Below, one piece after another: positions 9,057 to 18,048 of a stretch of DNA of 64,000 nucleotides; position 1 is the first letter of the stretch; each line of letters opens with the position of its first letter. The stretch comes from Streptococcus infantarius subsp. infantarius ATCC BAA-102. GTDB lineage: Bacteria; Bacillota; Bacilli; Lactobacillales; Streptococcaceae. Below the pieces are notes generated by a model. That model was given only the letters and a program-made list of their open reading frames with translations. It was not told where the DNA came from and made no database searches. The position numbers were made by a program, and so were the translations under genes. The stretch spans positions 169,423-233,422 of the forward strand of contig NZ_DS572693.1 in the NCBI RefSeq assembly GCF_000154985.1, given 5' to 3'.

Positions 9057-10238
9057 ATGGCGACAATTAATGGCTATTTAGATTACAACAAAAATCGTTC
9101 TTTCAAAGATTTTGCCTTTAATGAAGCAGATATTCTATGCTTAAATGAGCTTGGTTATTTCTGTTTTGAGGAGTTAGATGCATCGATTGATTTTTCAAAA
9201 GAAGTGAATCTTCACGAGGTCTTAATGCCTTACGTAACAGGTGAAAAACCCTTTAATCATAGTTTTTTAGTGACTGAAGAGCGCGTTAAGCTTTTGCAAA
9301 AAGTTGTGGCTTCAAAACGTTTTGTGAATTTGAATTTGTCTGATTATGTCAATGACGTTGATGCGGAATATGAAAGACAGTTTTCAGCTATGGTCTTTAC
9401 TTTACCTGAAATTAATCATCATCAGCTGGTTTTTCGTGGGACAGATGATACCATGATTGGCTGGAAAGAGGATTTTAAACTGACCTATGTTCAAGAAATT
9501 CCTGCTCATCGTGCAGCTGTGGCTTATCTTGAAGCTTATCTTGAAAAATACTCTGGTAAGGTGACCGTTAGCGGGCATTCTAAAGGTGGAAATTTGGCCC
9601 TTTATGCAGTAGCCCATGTTAATGACCTGCTTCGTGAACAAATCGAAAAAATCTATATGCTTGATGCGCCAGGTTTGCAAGAAAAAGGTCTTGAAAGTGA
9701 TGGCTATAAGGCGATTCGCGAGCGCGTGACGGTGATTCGACCAGAAGAATCTATCGTTGGCATTATGCTTTACAACGACATTGAGCCGATTGTGGTTAAG
9801 AGTAATGCTTCAGGCATCATGCAGCATGCCGTTACGTCGTGGCAATTTAATGAAGAAACAGGTGAGCTAATCTTAGCTGAGCGCCAAACTGATTTAAGCC
9901 AAAATCTTGAGAAGACTTTCAAGCAATGGATGAAGGAATTGTCTAGTCAAGAATTGAAAATACTTTTTGACATTCTCTTTGATACCTTGATGTCAAGCGG
10001 CATTCATAGCATCAATGACGTCACAATCGACCGAGAATTTGGTGCCAGATTAGCTACAAGCATTGCTTCCTTTTATTCTATCGGAACGGAGAAAAAGCTC
10101 TTGCTAGCAAAATCAGCTAAATTATTTTTGCAAGCTTTTGTTGGACACAGTCGCTTGGGCAACTTTAGTAGAGATAAGATAAATTTATCGTTACCTGATT
10201 TCAATAGTCTTTTGTCACGTTTAGATAAGAAGAAATAA
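9057..10238 (+). CDS. DUF2974 (Mbeg1-like) alpha/beta-hydrolase
   Basis: 393 residues. The nucleophile elbow is VSGHSKGGNLALY (G-H-S-K-G), the lipase-type motif with Ser near residue 178. It is preceded by an FRGTDDTMIGWKEDF segment typical of class-3-lipase-like Mbeg1 proteins. No signal peptide is visible, so it is probably cytoplasmic. The start ATG follows GGGGAGAAT. A strong terminator follows the stop, so it appears to be a single-gene unit. Confidence 0.85.
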   Translation: MATINGYLDYNKNRSFKDFAFNEADILCLNELGYFCFEELDASIDFSKEVNLHEVLMPYVTGEKPFNHSFLVTEERVKLLQKVVASKRFVNLNLSDYVNDVDAEYERQFSAMVFTLPEINHHQLVFRGTDDTMIGWKEDFKLTYVQEIPAHRAAVAYLEAYLEKYSGKVTVSGHSKGGNLALYAVAHVNDLLREQIEKIYMLDAPGLQEKGLESDGYKAIRERVTVIRPEESIVGIMLYNDIEPIVVKSNASGIMQHAVTSWQFNEETGELILAERQTDLSQNLEKTFKQWMKELSSQELKILFDILFDTLMSSGIHSINDVTIDREFGARLATSIASFYSIGTEKKLLLAKSAKLFLQAFVGHSRLGNFSRDKINLSLPDFNSLLSRLDKKK

Positions 10239-10242
10239 GAGT

Positions 10243-10270
10243 AAAAAACTTGGGCTTTCTCAAGTTTTTT
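10243..10270 (+). terminator. Rho-independent terminator after the DUF2974 gene
   Basis: A 10-bp stem, AAAAAACTTG/CAAGTTTTTT, with an 8-base loop. The T run forms the 3' arm. Confidence 0.85.
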
Positions 10271-10281
10271 GTGCGATTTAC

Positions 10282-10312
10282 TTGATTTGGAGTTCACTCT
10301 AAGGTATATACT
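10282..10312 (+). promoter_or_regulatory. MerR-type promoter with 19-base spacer and dyad operator
   Basis: TTGATT (10282-10287) and TATACT (10307-10312) are separated by 19 bases, the over-long spacing of MerR-activated promoters. The spacer carries a near-perfect dyad, TTGGAGT-TC-ACTCTAA (10287-10302), which looks like the AdhR/NmlR class of operators. It lies directly before the broken merR gene, so autoregulation is implied. Confidence 0.7.
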
Positions 10313-10340
10313 GTGTTAGAAAGCTGAGAGGAGATGAGTT

Positions 10341-10700
10341 ATGAATATCAAAAAAGTCAATGAGCAAACGGGCATTTCAGCAGATACTATCCACTAATAT
10401 GAGCGTATTGGATTATTGCCTCGAGTGCGTCGAAATAAATCTGGTATCAGGGATTTTTCTGAACAAGATATTGCTGCTCTTGAGTTTATTCGTTGTTTTA
10501 GAAGTGCTGGCATAAGCGTGGAATCTTTGATTGAATACATGAGTTTGGTTGAAGAAGGTGAAGGCACGGAAAAAGCACGAATGAAAATTTTAGAAGAACA
10601 ACGCGAAAAATTAATTTCTCGTATTGCTGAACTGCAAGCTGCCAAAGAACAACTAGATTATAAAATTGAGAATTATAAAAAGTTGATCCTTAAAAAGTAG
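10341..10700 (+). pseudogene. MerR-family regulator with internal stop
   Basis: The reading frame from ATG 10341 gives MNIKKVNEQTGISADTIH, then TAA at 10395-10397, then YERIGLLPRVRRNKSGIRDF and a full MerR body with a C-terminal coiled coil. MerR proteins have a Tyr pair (Y-Y-E) here, so one Tyr codon became a stop. The break falls inside the DNA-binding domain. A TTG at 10416 restarts the same frame, but that product would lack the helix-turn-helix. No metal-binding Cys are present, so the family is AdhR/NmlR-like. Its promoter still looks intact. Confidence 0.8.
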
Positions 10701-10753
10701 TCAGTATTATACCCATCGTGACAATTTCTTTTGACCATGTTAAACTAGAAATC

Positions 10754-11611
10754 ATGATACAAATGAAACACACGAGATTGGTTCGGGCTGGCAAGTTTTT
10801 AAAACTCTTTAAAAAAGATACTCAATACGCCACACCGATTTTTAGAATAGACCAGAAACGAAAAAATTTACAATTTGTTATTGTCTTCAAGCTAGAAGAT
10901 GATGATTTTTATGTCCTTAATCGCTCGGAAAAAGGTTATAGCAAGGAATTAAAACGTATCAAGGTGTTTACGACATCGATGCTTTATAATGCCATGATGT
11001 CTATTCCGATTAAGGCGCGTGAGACGATTCAGATTTTGCAGGTACCAAGTGATAAAAAGTTGCTGAAGGCTTACGTGACCTATTACGATAAGGCAAGCAT
11101 TGATTGGTTGTGCTTTAGCAAGAAAGACAACCTAGATGATGTTTATGATCCCTTTCGTGATGCGCATTCGGCGCTTTTTCACTCAGATGATTCTGACAAT
11201 GCCATCTCTTACGATGATTATCAGGGTATTCAGGATTTCCATCCTTTTTCTCTTTTAGATAATCAATCCGTTGCTCTGCTGTGCTTTTACCAAGACCCGA
11301 TAAAAAACAAGCAAATAGCTCTGCAATTGATGGGCTGGTATTTTCTTGGGCAGCAGCTCAAAATCAGCTGGAAACCCGACAATCAGATCAATGCACGTTG
11401 GCGCTCGTCGGTTGTGGCGATTGACCGAAAGACTCGCCGTTATTTTTTTCAAGGAAATATTTATCAAGAAAAAGGAACTGACCCCGTCTTTTTAGAGAAT
11501 CTTTCATTTGATTGTGATTTGAAAAATAGCAGAGCAGTAAAAGCAGAATTTGACAGATTTATTCAAGAGATAAAAGAACAAGAGCGCGTGGCTTTGCTAA
11601 AGCTGCGCTGA
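10754..11611 (+). CDS. Hypothetical protein, unrecognised
   Basis: About 285 residues, soluble, without signal peptide, membrane helix or known catalytic motif. It is basic at the N-terminus and rich in Asp between residues 110 and 165. The frame is open from a GTG at 10718. ATG 10754 or ATG 10763 are better starts by codon, but none has a good ribosome site. A TTGACC near 10731 with TGATAC around 10755 could be a promoter, which would make the message nearly leaderless. The function is unknown. Confidence 0.6.
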   Translation: MIQMKHTRLVRAGKFLKLFKKDTQYATPIFRIDQKRKNLQFVIVFKLEDDDFYVLNRSEKGYSKELKRIKVFTTSMLYNAMMSIPIKARETIQILQVPSDKKLLKAYVTYYDKASIDWLCFSKKDNLDDVYDPFRDAHSALFHSDDSDNAISYDDYQGIQDFHPFSLLDNQSVALLCFYQDPIKNKQIALQLMGWYFLGQQLKISWKPDNQINARWRSSVVAIDRKTRRYFFQGNIYQEKGTDPVFLENLSFDCDLKNSRAVKAEFDRFIQEIKEQERVALLKLR

Positions 11612-11626
11612 CAATCAAAGAGGTTT

Positions 11627-11655
11627 TTGAGTCCGCTTTTTATTTGTGCTATAAT
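11627..11655 (+). promoter_or_regulatory. Promoter of the Cys-cluster gene
   Basis: TTGAGT (11627-11632), 17 bases, TATAAT (11650-11655), with an extended -10 TGC just before it. Confidence 0.75.
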
Positions 11656-11685
11656 ATTTTCTGACTGAAAACAATATTAGAAAGT

Positions 11686-12192
11686 ATGAAAATGACAGAT
11701 ATTGATATTGAACGTTATCACGAATTAGCACAACAAAAACAAAAAGAACATCGTAAATTTTTGGCAACCCTTAAGAAAAAAGCACCTAAAAACCTTGATA
11801 AAATCACTCAAGAAATTCACACAGAAGTTTTCAATGAGATTGATTGCACAAAATGTGCTAACTGCTGTAAAAGCTTAGGTCCTCTGTTTACAGAAGCAGA
11901 TATCACACGCATTTCAAAAGTCTTTCGCATGAAGCTTGGCGTATTTGAAGAGATGTACCTTCGTGTCGATGAAGACGGCGACAAAGTCTTTCAATCAATG
12001 CCTTGTCCATTTTTAGGCAATGACAACCTTTGCACCATTTACGACGTCCGACCAAAAGCATGCCGTGAATTCCCACACACAGACCGCAAAAAAATCTACC
12101 AAATCAATAATCTAACCATTAAAAACACCCTTTTCTGCCCCGCAGCCTACCTCTTTGTCGAAAAACTCAAAGAACGATTGGAAGGGAAATAA
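11686..12192 (+). CDS. YkgJ-family cysteine cluster protein
   Basis: 168 residues. The Cys motif CTKCANCC (about residues 46-53) and later CPFL...LCTIYDVRPKACREFP place it in the YkgJ/CxxCxxCC family, thought to bind Zn or an Fe-S cluster. No biochemical role is established for the family. A second ATG at 11692 is possible. The gene has its own promoter and terminator. Confidence 0.88.
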   Translation: MKMTDIDIERYHELAQQKQKEHRKFLATLKKKAPKNLDKITQEIHTEVFNEIDCTKCANCCKSLGPLFTEADITRISKVFRMKLGVFEEMYLRVDEDGDKVFQSMPCPFLGNDNLCTIYDVRPKACREFPHTDRKKIYQINNLTIKNTLFCPAAYLFVEKLKERLEGK

Positions 12193-12204
12193 AGATTTAG
12201 AAAA

Positions 12205-12228
12205 CATCTCATTTTGAGGTGCTTTTTT
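12205..12228 (+). terminator. Terminator after the Cys-cluster gene
   Basis: Stem CATCTC/GAGGTG (one T-G pair) with a short loop and six T. Confidence 0.7.
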
Positions 12229-12308
12229 CCAAACCCTTGCTGTGTCTGGGTTTTCATGAAAACGGTAAAATTTGTAATCAAATTAATGTACTTTACCTGA
12301 AAATCAAA

Positions 12309-12318
12309 GTAAGCTTAC
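12309..12318. promoter_or_regulatory. Perfect palindrome upstream of the HrtBA-like operon
   Basis: GTAAGCTTAC is fully palindromic and lies about 27 bases before the permease start. A wider dyad, GGTAAA (about 12265) and TTTACC (about 12292), lies just upstream. They may be operators, but no regulator gene is adjacent. Confidence 0.35.
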
Positions 12319-12344
12319 AGTATTCGAAATAGAGGAGGAAAGTT

Positions 12345-13397
12345 ATGTTTTTAGCATGGAATGAAATGAAACACTCGAAGCTGCGTTATGGATTAGTGGT
12401 TGGAGTGATTTTCTTGATTGCTTACTTGGTCTTTTTCCTGACGGGTTTGGCTAATGGTTTAGCCCAGACCAATCGCTCAGCGGTTGATTCTTGGAAATCT
12501 GATTCTGTCATTTTAAATGAGCAAGCTAATAAAAATCTGCGCATGTCACGCTTTTCAGTCGACTTAAAAAATGATGTTAACGCTGATAAAATGGCAGAAT
12601 TGACACAAGCTTCTACGACAATTAAAGACAAGGAAAAAAATAAAATTAATGTCAATTTATTCGCGATTAAGCAGGATGAATTTCTACGTCCGAAGTTGAG
12701 TGAAGGAAGGCATTTCTCAAAAACAGGAGAAGTCGTCGCTGATAGTAGCTTAAAAAAATCATATCAATTAAAAATTGGTGACAAAATTACTCTTGGAGAT
12801 AGTACTAAAAAGCTAACTGTTACTGGTTTTACAGATAATGCTAGCTTTAATGTTCAGCCAGTCCTTTACATGACAAAAGAAACACTGACAAGCATTCTCG
12901 GTGATAATAGCCAAGCTGCTACCATCAGTGCCCTTGTGGTTCGTGGCAAGGTTAATCAAGTTCCAAAAGGGCTTGAAAGCATGACCACAGCAAGCTTCAT
13001 CGAGAATCTTCCAGGTTATAAAGCTCAAAATCTGACCTTTTCTTTCATGATTGGCTTTTTAATCGTCATCGCTGCTATCGTGATTGGAATTTTTATCTAC
13101 ATTTTGACCCTTCAGAAGAAAGAAATTTTTGGTGTCTTAAAAGCTCAAGGCATTTCTAACGGCTACCTGTCACGAATGGTTTTCGCACAGACTTTCATTC
13201 TGGCACTTTTGGCAGTTGGGTTAGGGCTTTTGGTGACAATGGCTAGCGCTTTAGTGTTGCCAACTAGTGTGCCTTTCCAGATTAATCCTCTTTTCTTTGC
13301 AGGCATCAGCGTGCTGATGATTCTTATCGCTGTGTTTGGTGCCCTTTTCTCAGTGGTAAGCATTGTCAAAGTTGACCCTTTAAAGGCAATCGGTTAG
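12345..13397 (+). CDS. ABC transporter permease, HrtB/DevC (MacB-like FtsX) type
   Basis: 350 residues. One N-terminal helix (about 16-38) is followed by an extracytoplasmic domain of about 190 residues and three C-terminal helices, the FtsX-domain layout. The N-terminus MFLAWNEMKHSKLRYGL resembles streptococcal and lactococcal HrtB haem-efflux permeases. It precedes its ATPase by 9 bases. Haem export is an inference from the family; other small toxic molecules are possible. The start follows GAGGAGGAAAG. Confidence 0.85.
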   Translation: MFLAWNEMKHSKLRYGLVVGVIFLIAYLVFFLTGLANGLAQTNRSAVDSWKSDSVILNEQANKNLRMSRFSVDLKNDVNADKMAELTQASTTIKDKEKNKINVNLFAIKQDEFLRPKLSEGRHFSKTGEVVADSSLKKSYQLKIGDKITLGDSTKKLTVTGFTDNASFNVQPVLYMTKETLTSILGDNSQAATISALVVRGKVNQVPKGLESMTTASFIENLPGYKAQNLTFSFMIGFLIVIAAIVIGIFIYILTLQKKEIFGVLKAQGISNGYLSRMVFAQTFILALLAVGLGLLVTMASALVLPTSVPFQINPLFFAGISVLMILIAVFGALFSVVSIVKVDPLKAIG

Positions 13398-13406
13398 GAG
13401 ATAATT

Positions 13407-14090
13407 ATGACAGCAATTGAATTAATCAATATCAAAAAATATTTCAAAGATGGCCCAGATAAGATTGAAGCTCTGAAAGAGACAAATTTGACGATTAACA
13501 AAGGTGAATTTGTCGCAGTGATTGGCCCATCAGGTTCTGGAAAAAGTACTTTTTTGACCATTATCGGTGGGCTGCAATCACCGTCACAAGGTGAAGTGAG
13601 ATTGAACGGCCAAGCTTTTAGCCAGAAAAAGGAAAAAGCGCGTGCTAAGATGCGTTTTGACCAGATTGGATTTATTCTGCAAGCTTCCAACCTAGTACCC
13701 TTTTTAAAAATCAAAGACCAGCTACGTTTGGTTGATAAGGTGGATAAGGAAAAGCAACGTGAGTCGATTGATAGTCTTTTTGCTCAGCTTGGCATCACTG
13801 ATATCGCAAACAAGTACCCTGAGGAAATTTCAGGCGGGCAAAGGCAACGAGTGGCTATTGCCAGAGCTTTGTACAATGATCCGACTATTATTTTGGCTGA
13901 CGAACCAACAGCGAGTTTAGACACCGAAAAAGCTATGGAAGTTGTCAAAATATTAGCCAATGAAGCCAAAGAAAAGAATAAAGCAGTCTTAATGGTTACA
14001 CACGACAGACGCTTGGTTACTTATTGTGACCGATTGTTGGTCATGGAAGACGGCGTTTTACGAGAAGAAGAGATTGCTGCTTATCAGTAG
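13407..14090 (+). CDS. ABC transporter ATP-binding protein, HrtA/LolD type
   Basis: 227 residues. Walker A is GPSGSGKST, the signature is ISGGQRQR, and Walker B is IILADEPTASLD with the catalytic Glu. It is of the MacB/LolD/HrtA class that pairs with FtsX-type permeases, matching the gene just upstream. Translation is likely coupled through the 9-base gap, and RBS GGAG is present. Confidence 0.92.
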   Translation: MTAIELINIKKYFKDGPDKIEALKETNLTINKGEFVAVIGPSGSGKSTFLTIIGGLQSPSQGEVRLNGQAFSQKKEKARAKMRFDQIGFILQASNLVPFLKIKDQLRLVDKVDKEKQRESIDSLFAQLGITDIANKYPEEISGGQRQRVAIARALYNDPTIILADEPTASLDTEKAMEVVKILANEAKEKNKAVLMVTHDRRLVTYCDRLLVMEDGVLREEEIAAYQ

Positions 14091-14094
14091 TAAT

Positions 14095-14123
14095 TTGTCT
14101 TGAGATGCGATATGTGATATAAT
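14095..14123 (+). promoter_or_regulatory. Promoter of the K+ channel / YjjG unit
   Basis: TTGTCT (14095-14100), 17 bases, TATAAT (14118-14123). The -10 overlaps the most upstream ATG of the channel frame, which decides for the later ATG at 14173. Confidence 0.75.
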
Positions 14124-14172
14124 GAAGTCAAATTTTACTGACTTAAAAAGGGTCGTTAGTAAAGGAGACGTC

Positions 14173-14502
14173 ATGATTACTTTTTTCTTACAAATGCGTC
14201 GGACATTGCGTGTCTTGTGGTCAATCTTTAAGGATGATGAAACCAGAGGAATTGCAGGTGTCACTGCTGTTTTATTGCTCAGTGGGACACTTTTTTATGC
14301 AAATGTAGAACATTTTACTTATTTGGATGCCCTTTATTTTTCATTTACAACTTTAACAACGATTGGCTACGGGGATATTTATCCCGTTACAGCAGCTGGA
14401 AAGATTTTTACCATGATGTATTCAGTTGTCGGATTAGGGGTTATGGGGAGCTTTCTAGCTGTTGTGGTTAAAAAATTGGGTCAATTGGATAAAAAAAAGT
14501 GA
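14173..14502 (+). CDS. Two-helix potassium channel protein
   Basis: 109 residues: one hydrophobic helix (about 28-45), the pore loop with the selectivity filter TTIGYGD, and a second helix ending in a basic tail (KKLGQLDKKK). This is the KcsA-like 2TM ion_trans_2 layout without a regulatory RCK domain. ATG 14173 follows AAAGGAGA and lies downstream of the promoter. The next gene starts 10 bases after the stop. Confidence 0.9.
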   Translation: MITFFLQMRRTLRVLWSIFKDDETRGIAGVTAVLLLSGTLFYANVEHFTYLDALYFSFTTLTTIGYGDIYPVTAAGKIFTMMYSVVGLGVMGSFLAVVVKKLGQLDKKK

Positions 14503-14512
14503 GAGAAGACTT

Positions 14513-15199
14513 GTGATTTATCGTGATTTATTGTTTGATTTGGACCATACTTTACTTGATTTTAACGCGGCAGAAGATGTTGCTCTGACAGAACTTTTGA
14601 CAGAGGCGCACGTGGATGATGTTGAAACTTACAAAGAAGTTTATATTCCCATGAATCGTAAACTTTGGAATGATTTAAGTTTGAAAAAGATTACCAAAAA
14701 AGAATTGGTTGACACCCGTTTTTCTCGTTTATTTGCGCATTTTGGACATGAGGTTGATGGACATGCCTTTGCTATGCGCTATCAAGATTTTCTTAGCCAA
14801 CAAGGTCAGATTCTTCCAGGTGCAGATAAGCTTTTAGATCAGCTAAATCAGGAAGGTTACCGCATTTTTGGTGCAACAAATGGCATTACCAAGATTCAAA
14901 CTGGTCGTATGGCCAATTCAGGAATTAAAGATTATTTTGAACACGTCTTTATCTCTGATGAAGTTGGTTTTCAAAAGCCAGATAAAGGTTTTTATGATGC
15001 GATTTCTGGAGCCATTTCACGATTTAATCAGGAAAAAGCTTTGATGATTGGTGATAATTTGCTGGCGGATATTCAAGGTGGCAATAATGCTGGCATCGAT
15101 ACTGTCTGGTATAACCCAGATAAAAAAATCAATCACACCGCTGCTAACCCAAGCTACACCGTCCATAACTATCAAGAATTGCTAAAATTATTACGATAA
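14513..15199 (+). CDS. YjjG-type HAD hydrolase (pyrimidine nucleotidase)
   Basis: 228 residues. HAD motif I FDLDHTLLDF stands at the N-terminus. Motif II is FGATNG, motif III lies around SDEVGFQKPDKGFY, and motif IV is MIGDNLLADIQGG. The length and cap layout match noncanonical pyrimidine nucleotidases of the YjjG family, which remove phosphate from damaged or unusual nucleoside monophosphates. The start is taken as GTG 14513 (VIYRDLLFDLD) because homologues begin here and GAGAGAAG precedes it. Confidence 0.85.
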   Translation: MIYRDLLFDLDHTLLDFNAAEDVALTELLTEAHVDDVETYKEVYIPMNRKLWNDLSLKKITKKELVDTRFSRLFAHFGHEVDGHAFAMRYQDFLSQQGQILPGADKLLDQLNQEGYRIFGATNGITKIQTGRMANSGIKDYFEHVFISDEVGFQKPDKGFYDAISGAISRFNQEKALMIGDNLLADIQGGNNAGIDTVWYNPDKKINHTAANPSYTVHNYQELLKLLR

Positions 15200-15206
15200 A
15201 AACCAA

Positions 15207-15236
15207 AGCTAGAAGTTTTAACTTCTAGCTTTTATT
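15207..15236. terminator. Bidirectional terminator
   Basis: Perfect 10-bp stem AGCTAGAAGT/ACTTCTAGCT with loop TTTA. There is a T-rich tract on the plus side, and A's before the stem serve the minus strand. It separates two convergent genes. Confidence 0.9.
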
Positions 15237-15237
15237 T

Positions 15238-15909
15238 TTAATAATCAATTTTACGTTCTTCTGTGATAAGTTTAGCCATTTGTTCGGGGTTAATAATTTG
15301 AATCTGATGGCCAGTTTTTTCAATCATTTCTTCAGCGCGAAGTGCTTTTACCATTCGTGTAATAGTCACTGAGTGCATGCCTAGGTAGCAGGAGATTTCT
15401 TGATAGGTAAAGAAGGTATTTAAAGCTAAATGACCTGATTCACATGGCTCAGCTTGGTCAAGTAAGAAGCGGCAGAATTGGACCAAAGCAGGTTCATTTT
15501 TACTGCTGTGAAAATGTTCCATAAGATAGATATGATTTTCAGTTAGTGTGTTTAGCATCAAGCTAACCACGGATGGAAAAACAAGCAATTCTTGAAATTG
15601 ACGACTAGAAATGCGGTAAGCCACGCAAGGCGTTTTGGCAACAATTGAAAATGATTTTTTCCCATAGTAGTTCAAGTGAACAGTATTCATAAGTGGCACA
15701 AAACCAACAAATTGTTGCTTTTTAAAATAAAGGTAAGTAGTTTCTTTGCCATCGCAAGAAATAGATGAAAGAGCACAGATGCCTGAGGATAGGATATAAA
15801 TATCACCGCTTGTTTCTCCAGAGACGGACTGTGCAAGGTTTTCTCCTTTTTTAAAAGACACACGTTCGCCGTATTGATAAAGTTCTGTAATATCCAGTTT
15901 AGATTGCAT
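15238..15909 (-). CDS. Crp/Fnr-family transcriptional regulator
   Basis: 223 residues. The N-terminal cyclic-nucleotide-binding-like beta-roll (GERVSFKKGENLAQ to IVAKTPCVAYRIS) is followed by a C-terminal winged helix with YQEISCYLGMHSVTITRMVKAL. The four Cys of an oxygen-sensing Fnr cluster are not arranged as in Fnr, so the ligand is unknown. The start is the second ATG of the frame, because GAAAGGGC lies just before it. It lies downstream of the LysR gene and in the same direction. Confidence 0.88.
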   Translation of the reverse strand: MQSKLDITELYQYGERVSFKKGENLAQSVSGETSGDIYILSSGICALSSISCDGKETTYLYFKKQQFVGFVPLMNTVHLNYYGKKSFSIVAKTPCVAYRISSRQFQELLVFPSVVSLMLNTLTENHIYLMEHFHSSKNEPALVQFCRFLLDQAEPCESGHLALNTFFTYQEISCYLGMHSVTITRMVKALRAEEMIEKTGHQIQIINPEQMAKLITEERKIDY

Positions 15910-15988
15910 AATTGCCCTTTCTAAAATTAACATAGGCTATATAACTATATAGTTTACGTTAAAAAAGCGTTTTTATCAAGTTAAAATT

Positions 15989-16855
15989 TTAGAAAAAGAG
16001 TTGGAAAATATCTTGATAGTGATTTTTGAAGTGGCTGTTTTTCCGCCAAATAAAGGTAAAATCGTGACTCATGGCAGGAATAGTGAGATTAATTTTTTTA
16101 AGATTTCCAGCAGAAATTTCTTTTTGAACCACGCTTTGGTAGACAAAAGTAATCCCAAGATTTTTTCTAACCAACTCACAGATGGTATTAAGACTCCCAA
16201 TTTCGGTAATTTTACTGAAATCAGAAATGGTGAGATTAGCTTCCTTTAATGTGATTTCAAGCATTTCACGTGTACCAGAGCCTTGTTCGCGAACGATAAT
16301 TGGATAATTGAGGAGTTCTTCCAGAGAATTGCTACCGCTTGCTAGAGGAGAGTCGGGTGAGGTAACAGCGATGAAAGGTTCTGTTCGATAAGGGAGAAAA
16401 TCGTATTTTTCTTTTGAAAAGAAACCTTCAATCAAGGCAAAATCAATCTCGCCCTTATCAATGGCTTTTAATAGTGTTTCGGTATTATCCACCAGCATTT
16501 TGACTTGGAAATTCGGGTGATTTGCCAAAATATCCACTAAAGAATCGGTCAAAACATACTCGCCAATGGTCAAAGTCGCCCCAAAATTTAGTGGTTGCAA
16601 ATCTTGCTTGAGCTGTGTCTTGAAATGCTTAATATCTGTATCCATAGTCGTCAGCAAATCAAGCAATTCTTTACCAATTTGAGTCAGTTGACAATATTTG
16701 CCAGAAAACGTGAAGAGTTTGGTTTGATATTCTGTTTCCAAAGCTTTGATATGCTTAGTGACAGCAGGCTGAGTGATATGCAGTTCTTCTGCGGCTTGGG
16801 TGAAATTAAGCGTTTCGCAGACTTTTATAAAAGTAAACACACGATAATCAAGCAT
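15989..16855 (-). CDS. LysR-family regulator, divergent from the YeiH-like gene
   Basis: 288 residues. An N-terminal winged helix (LNFTQAAEELHITQPAVTKHI) is followed by a two-lobed effector domain. The start is the ATG at 16855, since AGGAGA lies within the longer ORF just before it. In enterobacteria YeiE (LysR) lies next to yeiH and responds to sulfite. The same divergent layout here suggests that this regulator controls the neighbouring exporter (inference). Confidence 0.88.
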   Translation of the reverse strand: MLDYRVFTFIKVCETLNFTQAAEELHITQPAVTKHIKALETEYQTKLFTFSGKYCQLTQIGKELLDLLTTMDTDIKHFKTQLKQDLQPLNFGATLTIGEYVLTDSLVDILANHPNFQVKMLVDNTETLLKAIDKGEIDFALIEGFFSKEKYDFLPYRTEPFIAVTSPDSPLASGSNSLEELLNYPIIVREQGSGTREMLEITLKEANLTISDFSKITEIGSLNTICELVRKNLGITFVYQSVVQKEISAGNLKKINLTIPAMSHDFTFIWRKNSHFKNHYQDIFQLFF

Positions 16856-16909
16856 GACAAATCTCCTTTGCAATTATTATTTGTTATTGTATCATAATAA
16901 ATCATAATT

Positions 16910-16937
16910 TTACATTATAGATTAGACGCGCTATAAT
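16910..16937 (+). promoter_or_regulatory. Promoter of the YeiH-like gene
   Basis: TTTACA (16910-16915), 16 bases, TATAAT (16932-16937). The AT-rich dyads upstream would suit LysR binding. Confidence 0.6.
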
Positions 16938-16961
16938 GAGTGACGTGAAAAGGAGTTCATT

Positions 16962-17988
16962 ATGTTAACAATTCAGAAAAAAGCGCCAGGAGTGATTCTT
17001 TGCGCGATTTTAGCTGTGCCAGCTTGGTTCTTAGGGCAAGTCTTTCCTTTGGTCGGTGCTCCAGTCTTTGCGATTTTGCTTGGCATGTTTGTGGGAACTT
17101 TTTATCATAATCGCAAACAAACCGCCCAAGGCATTGGTTTTACCTCAAAATACATTTTACAGACAGCTGTGGTTTTATTAGGTTTTGGTCTTAATTTAGG
17201 TCAAGTCTTAAAAGTTGGTGCTCAGTCGCTACCAATCATTATTTCAACCATCGCAACGTCTTTAATCGTGGCGTTTCTCTTACAAAAATGGTTGAAGCTG
17301 GACGTTAATACAGCGACTTTGGTCGGCGTTGGGTCATCTATCTGTGGTGGTTCAGCTATTGCAGCGACAGCACCAGTTATCAAGGCAAAAGATGAAGAGG
17401 TGGCTAAGAGTATTTCAGTTATTTTTCTCTTTAACATTCTCGCAGCGTTGATTTTTCCAACTTTAGGAGATTTGATTGGTTTGTCAAATCATGGCTTTGC
17501 CCTATTTGCAGGAACGGCTGTTAATGACACATCATCTGTTACAGCGACAGCAGCAGCTTGGGATGCTATTCACCAGTCAAGTACTCTGGACGGTGCAACT
17601 ATCGTTAAGTTAACTCGTACTTTGGCTATTATTCCTATTACACTTGGCTTGTCATTTTATAAGGCTTATAAAGAATCTAAAAATGGTGGAGCTTCTGAGA
17701 AGACTTTTAGTTTTAAAAAGGCTTTTCCGATGTTTGTCTTGTATTTCTTACTAGCTTCAATTGTGACAACACTTGCGAGTGCACTTGGCTTTGATACAAT
17801 GTCTTTTTGATAATCTTAAAGTGCTATCAAAATTCTTTATCGTCATGGCTATGGGGGCTATTGGACTTAATACAAATCCAGTCAAATTAGTAAAAACAGG
17901 TGGTCAAGCTATCGGTGTAGGTGCTGCTTGTTGGATTGCCATTACTTGTGTCAGTCTTTTGATGCAGCATATTTTAGGTATTTGGTAA
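16962..17988 (+). pseudogene. YeiH/UPF0324 putative sulfate exporter, frameshifted
   Basis: Membrane protein of about 340 residues with about ten helices and the family segments [15 protein letters not shown] and [12 protein letters not shown]. The first frame stops at 17808-17810. The last 60 residues ([15 protein letters not shown] to LGIW) continue one frame over, without a gap, to 17988. The switch falls at TCTTTTTGAT: one T fewer restores SFDNL. A +1 insertion in a T run fits decay, slippage or a sequencing error. The truncated protein would lose about two helices. Confidence 0.85.
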
Positions 17989-17994
17989 CAGAGA

Positions 17995-18028
17995 AGAAGT
18001 TGAGCAGAGGTGCTCGACTTCTTTTTTG
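17995..18028 (+). terminator. Terminator after the YeiH-like gene
   Basis: 12-bp stem AGAAGTTGAGCA/TGCTCGACTTCT with a 4-base loop and a T run. Confidence 0.9.
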
Positions 18029-18048
18029 TTAGAAACCATGCTTAATTC

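Noticed and set aside
14122-14172. Longer start for the K+ channel
   Set aside because: The ATG at 14122 lies inside the -10 box. The ATG at 14173 has a proper ribosome site.
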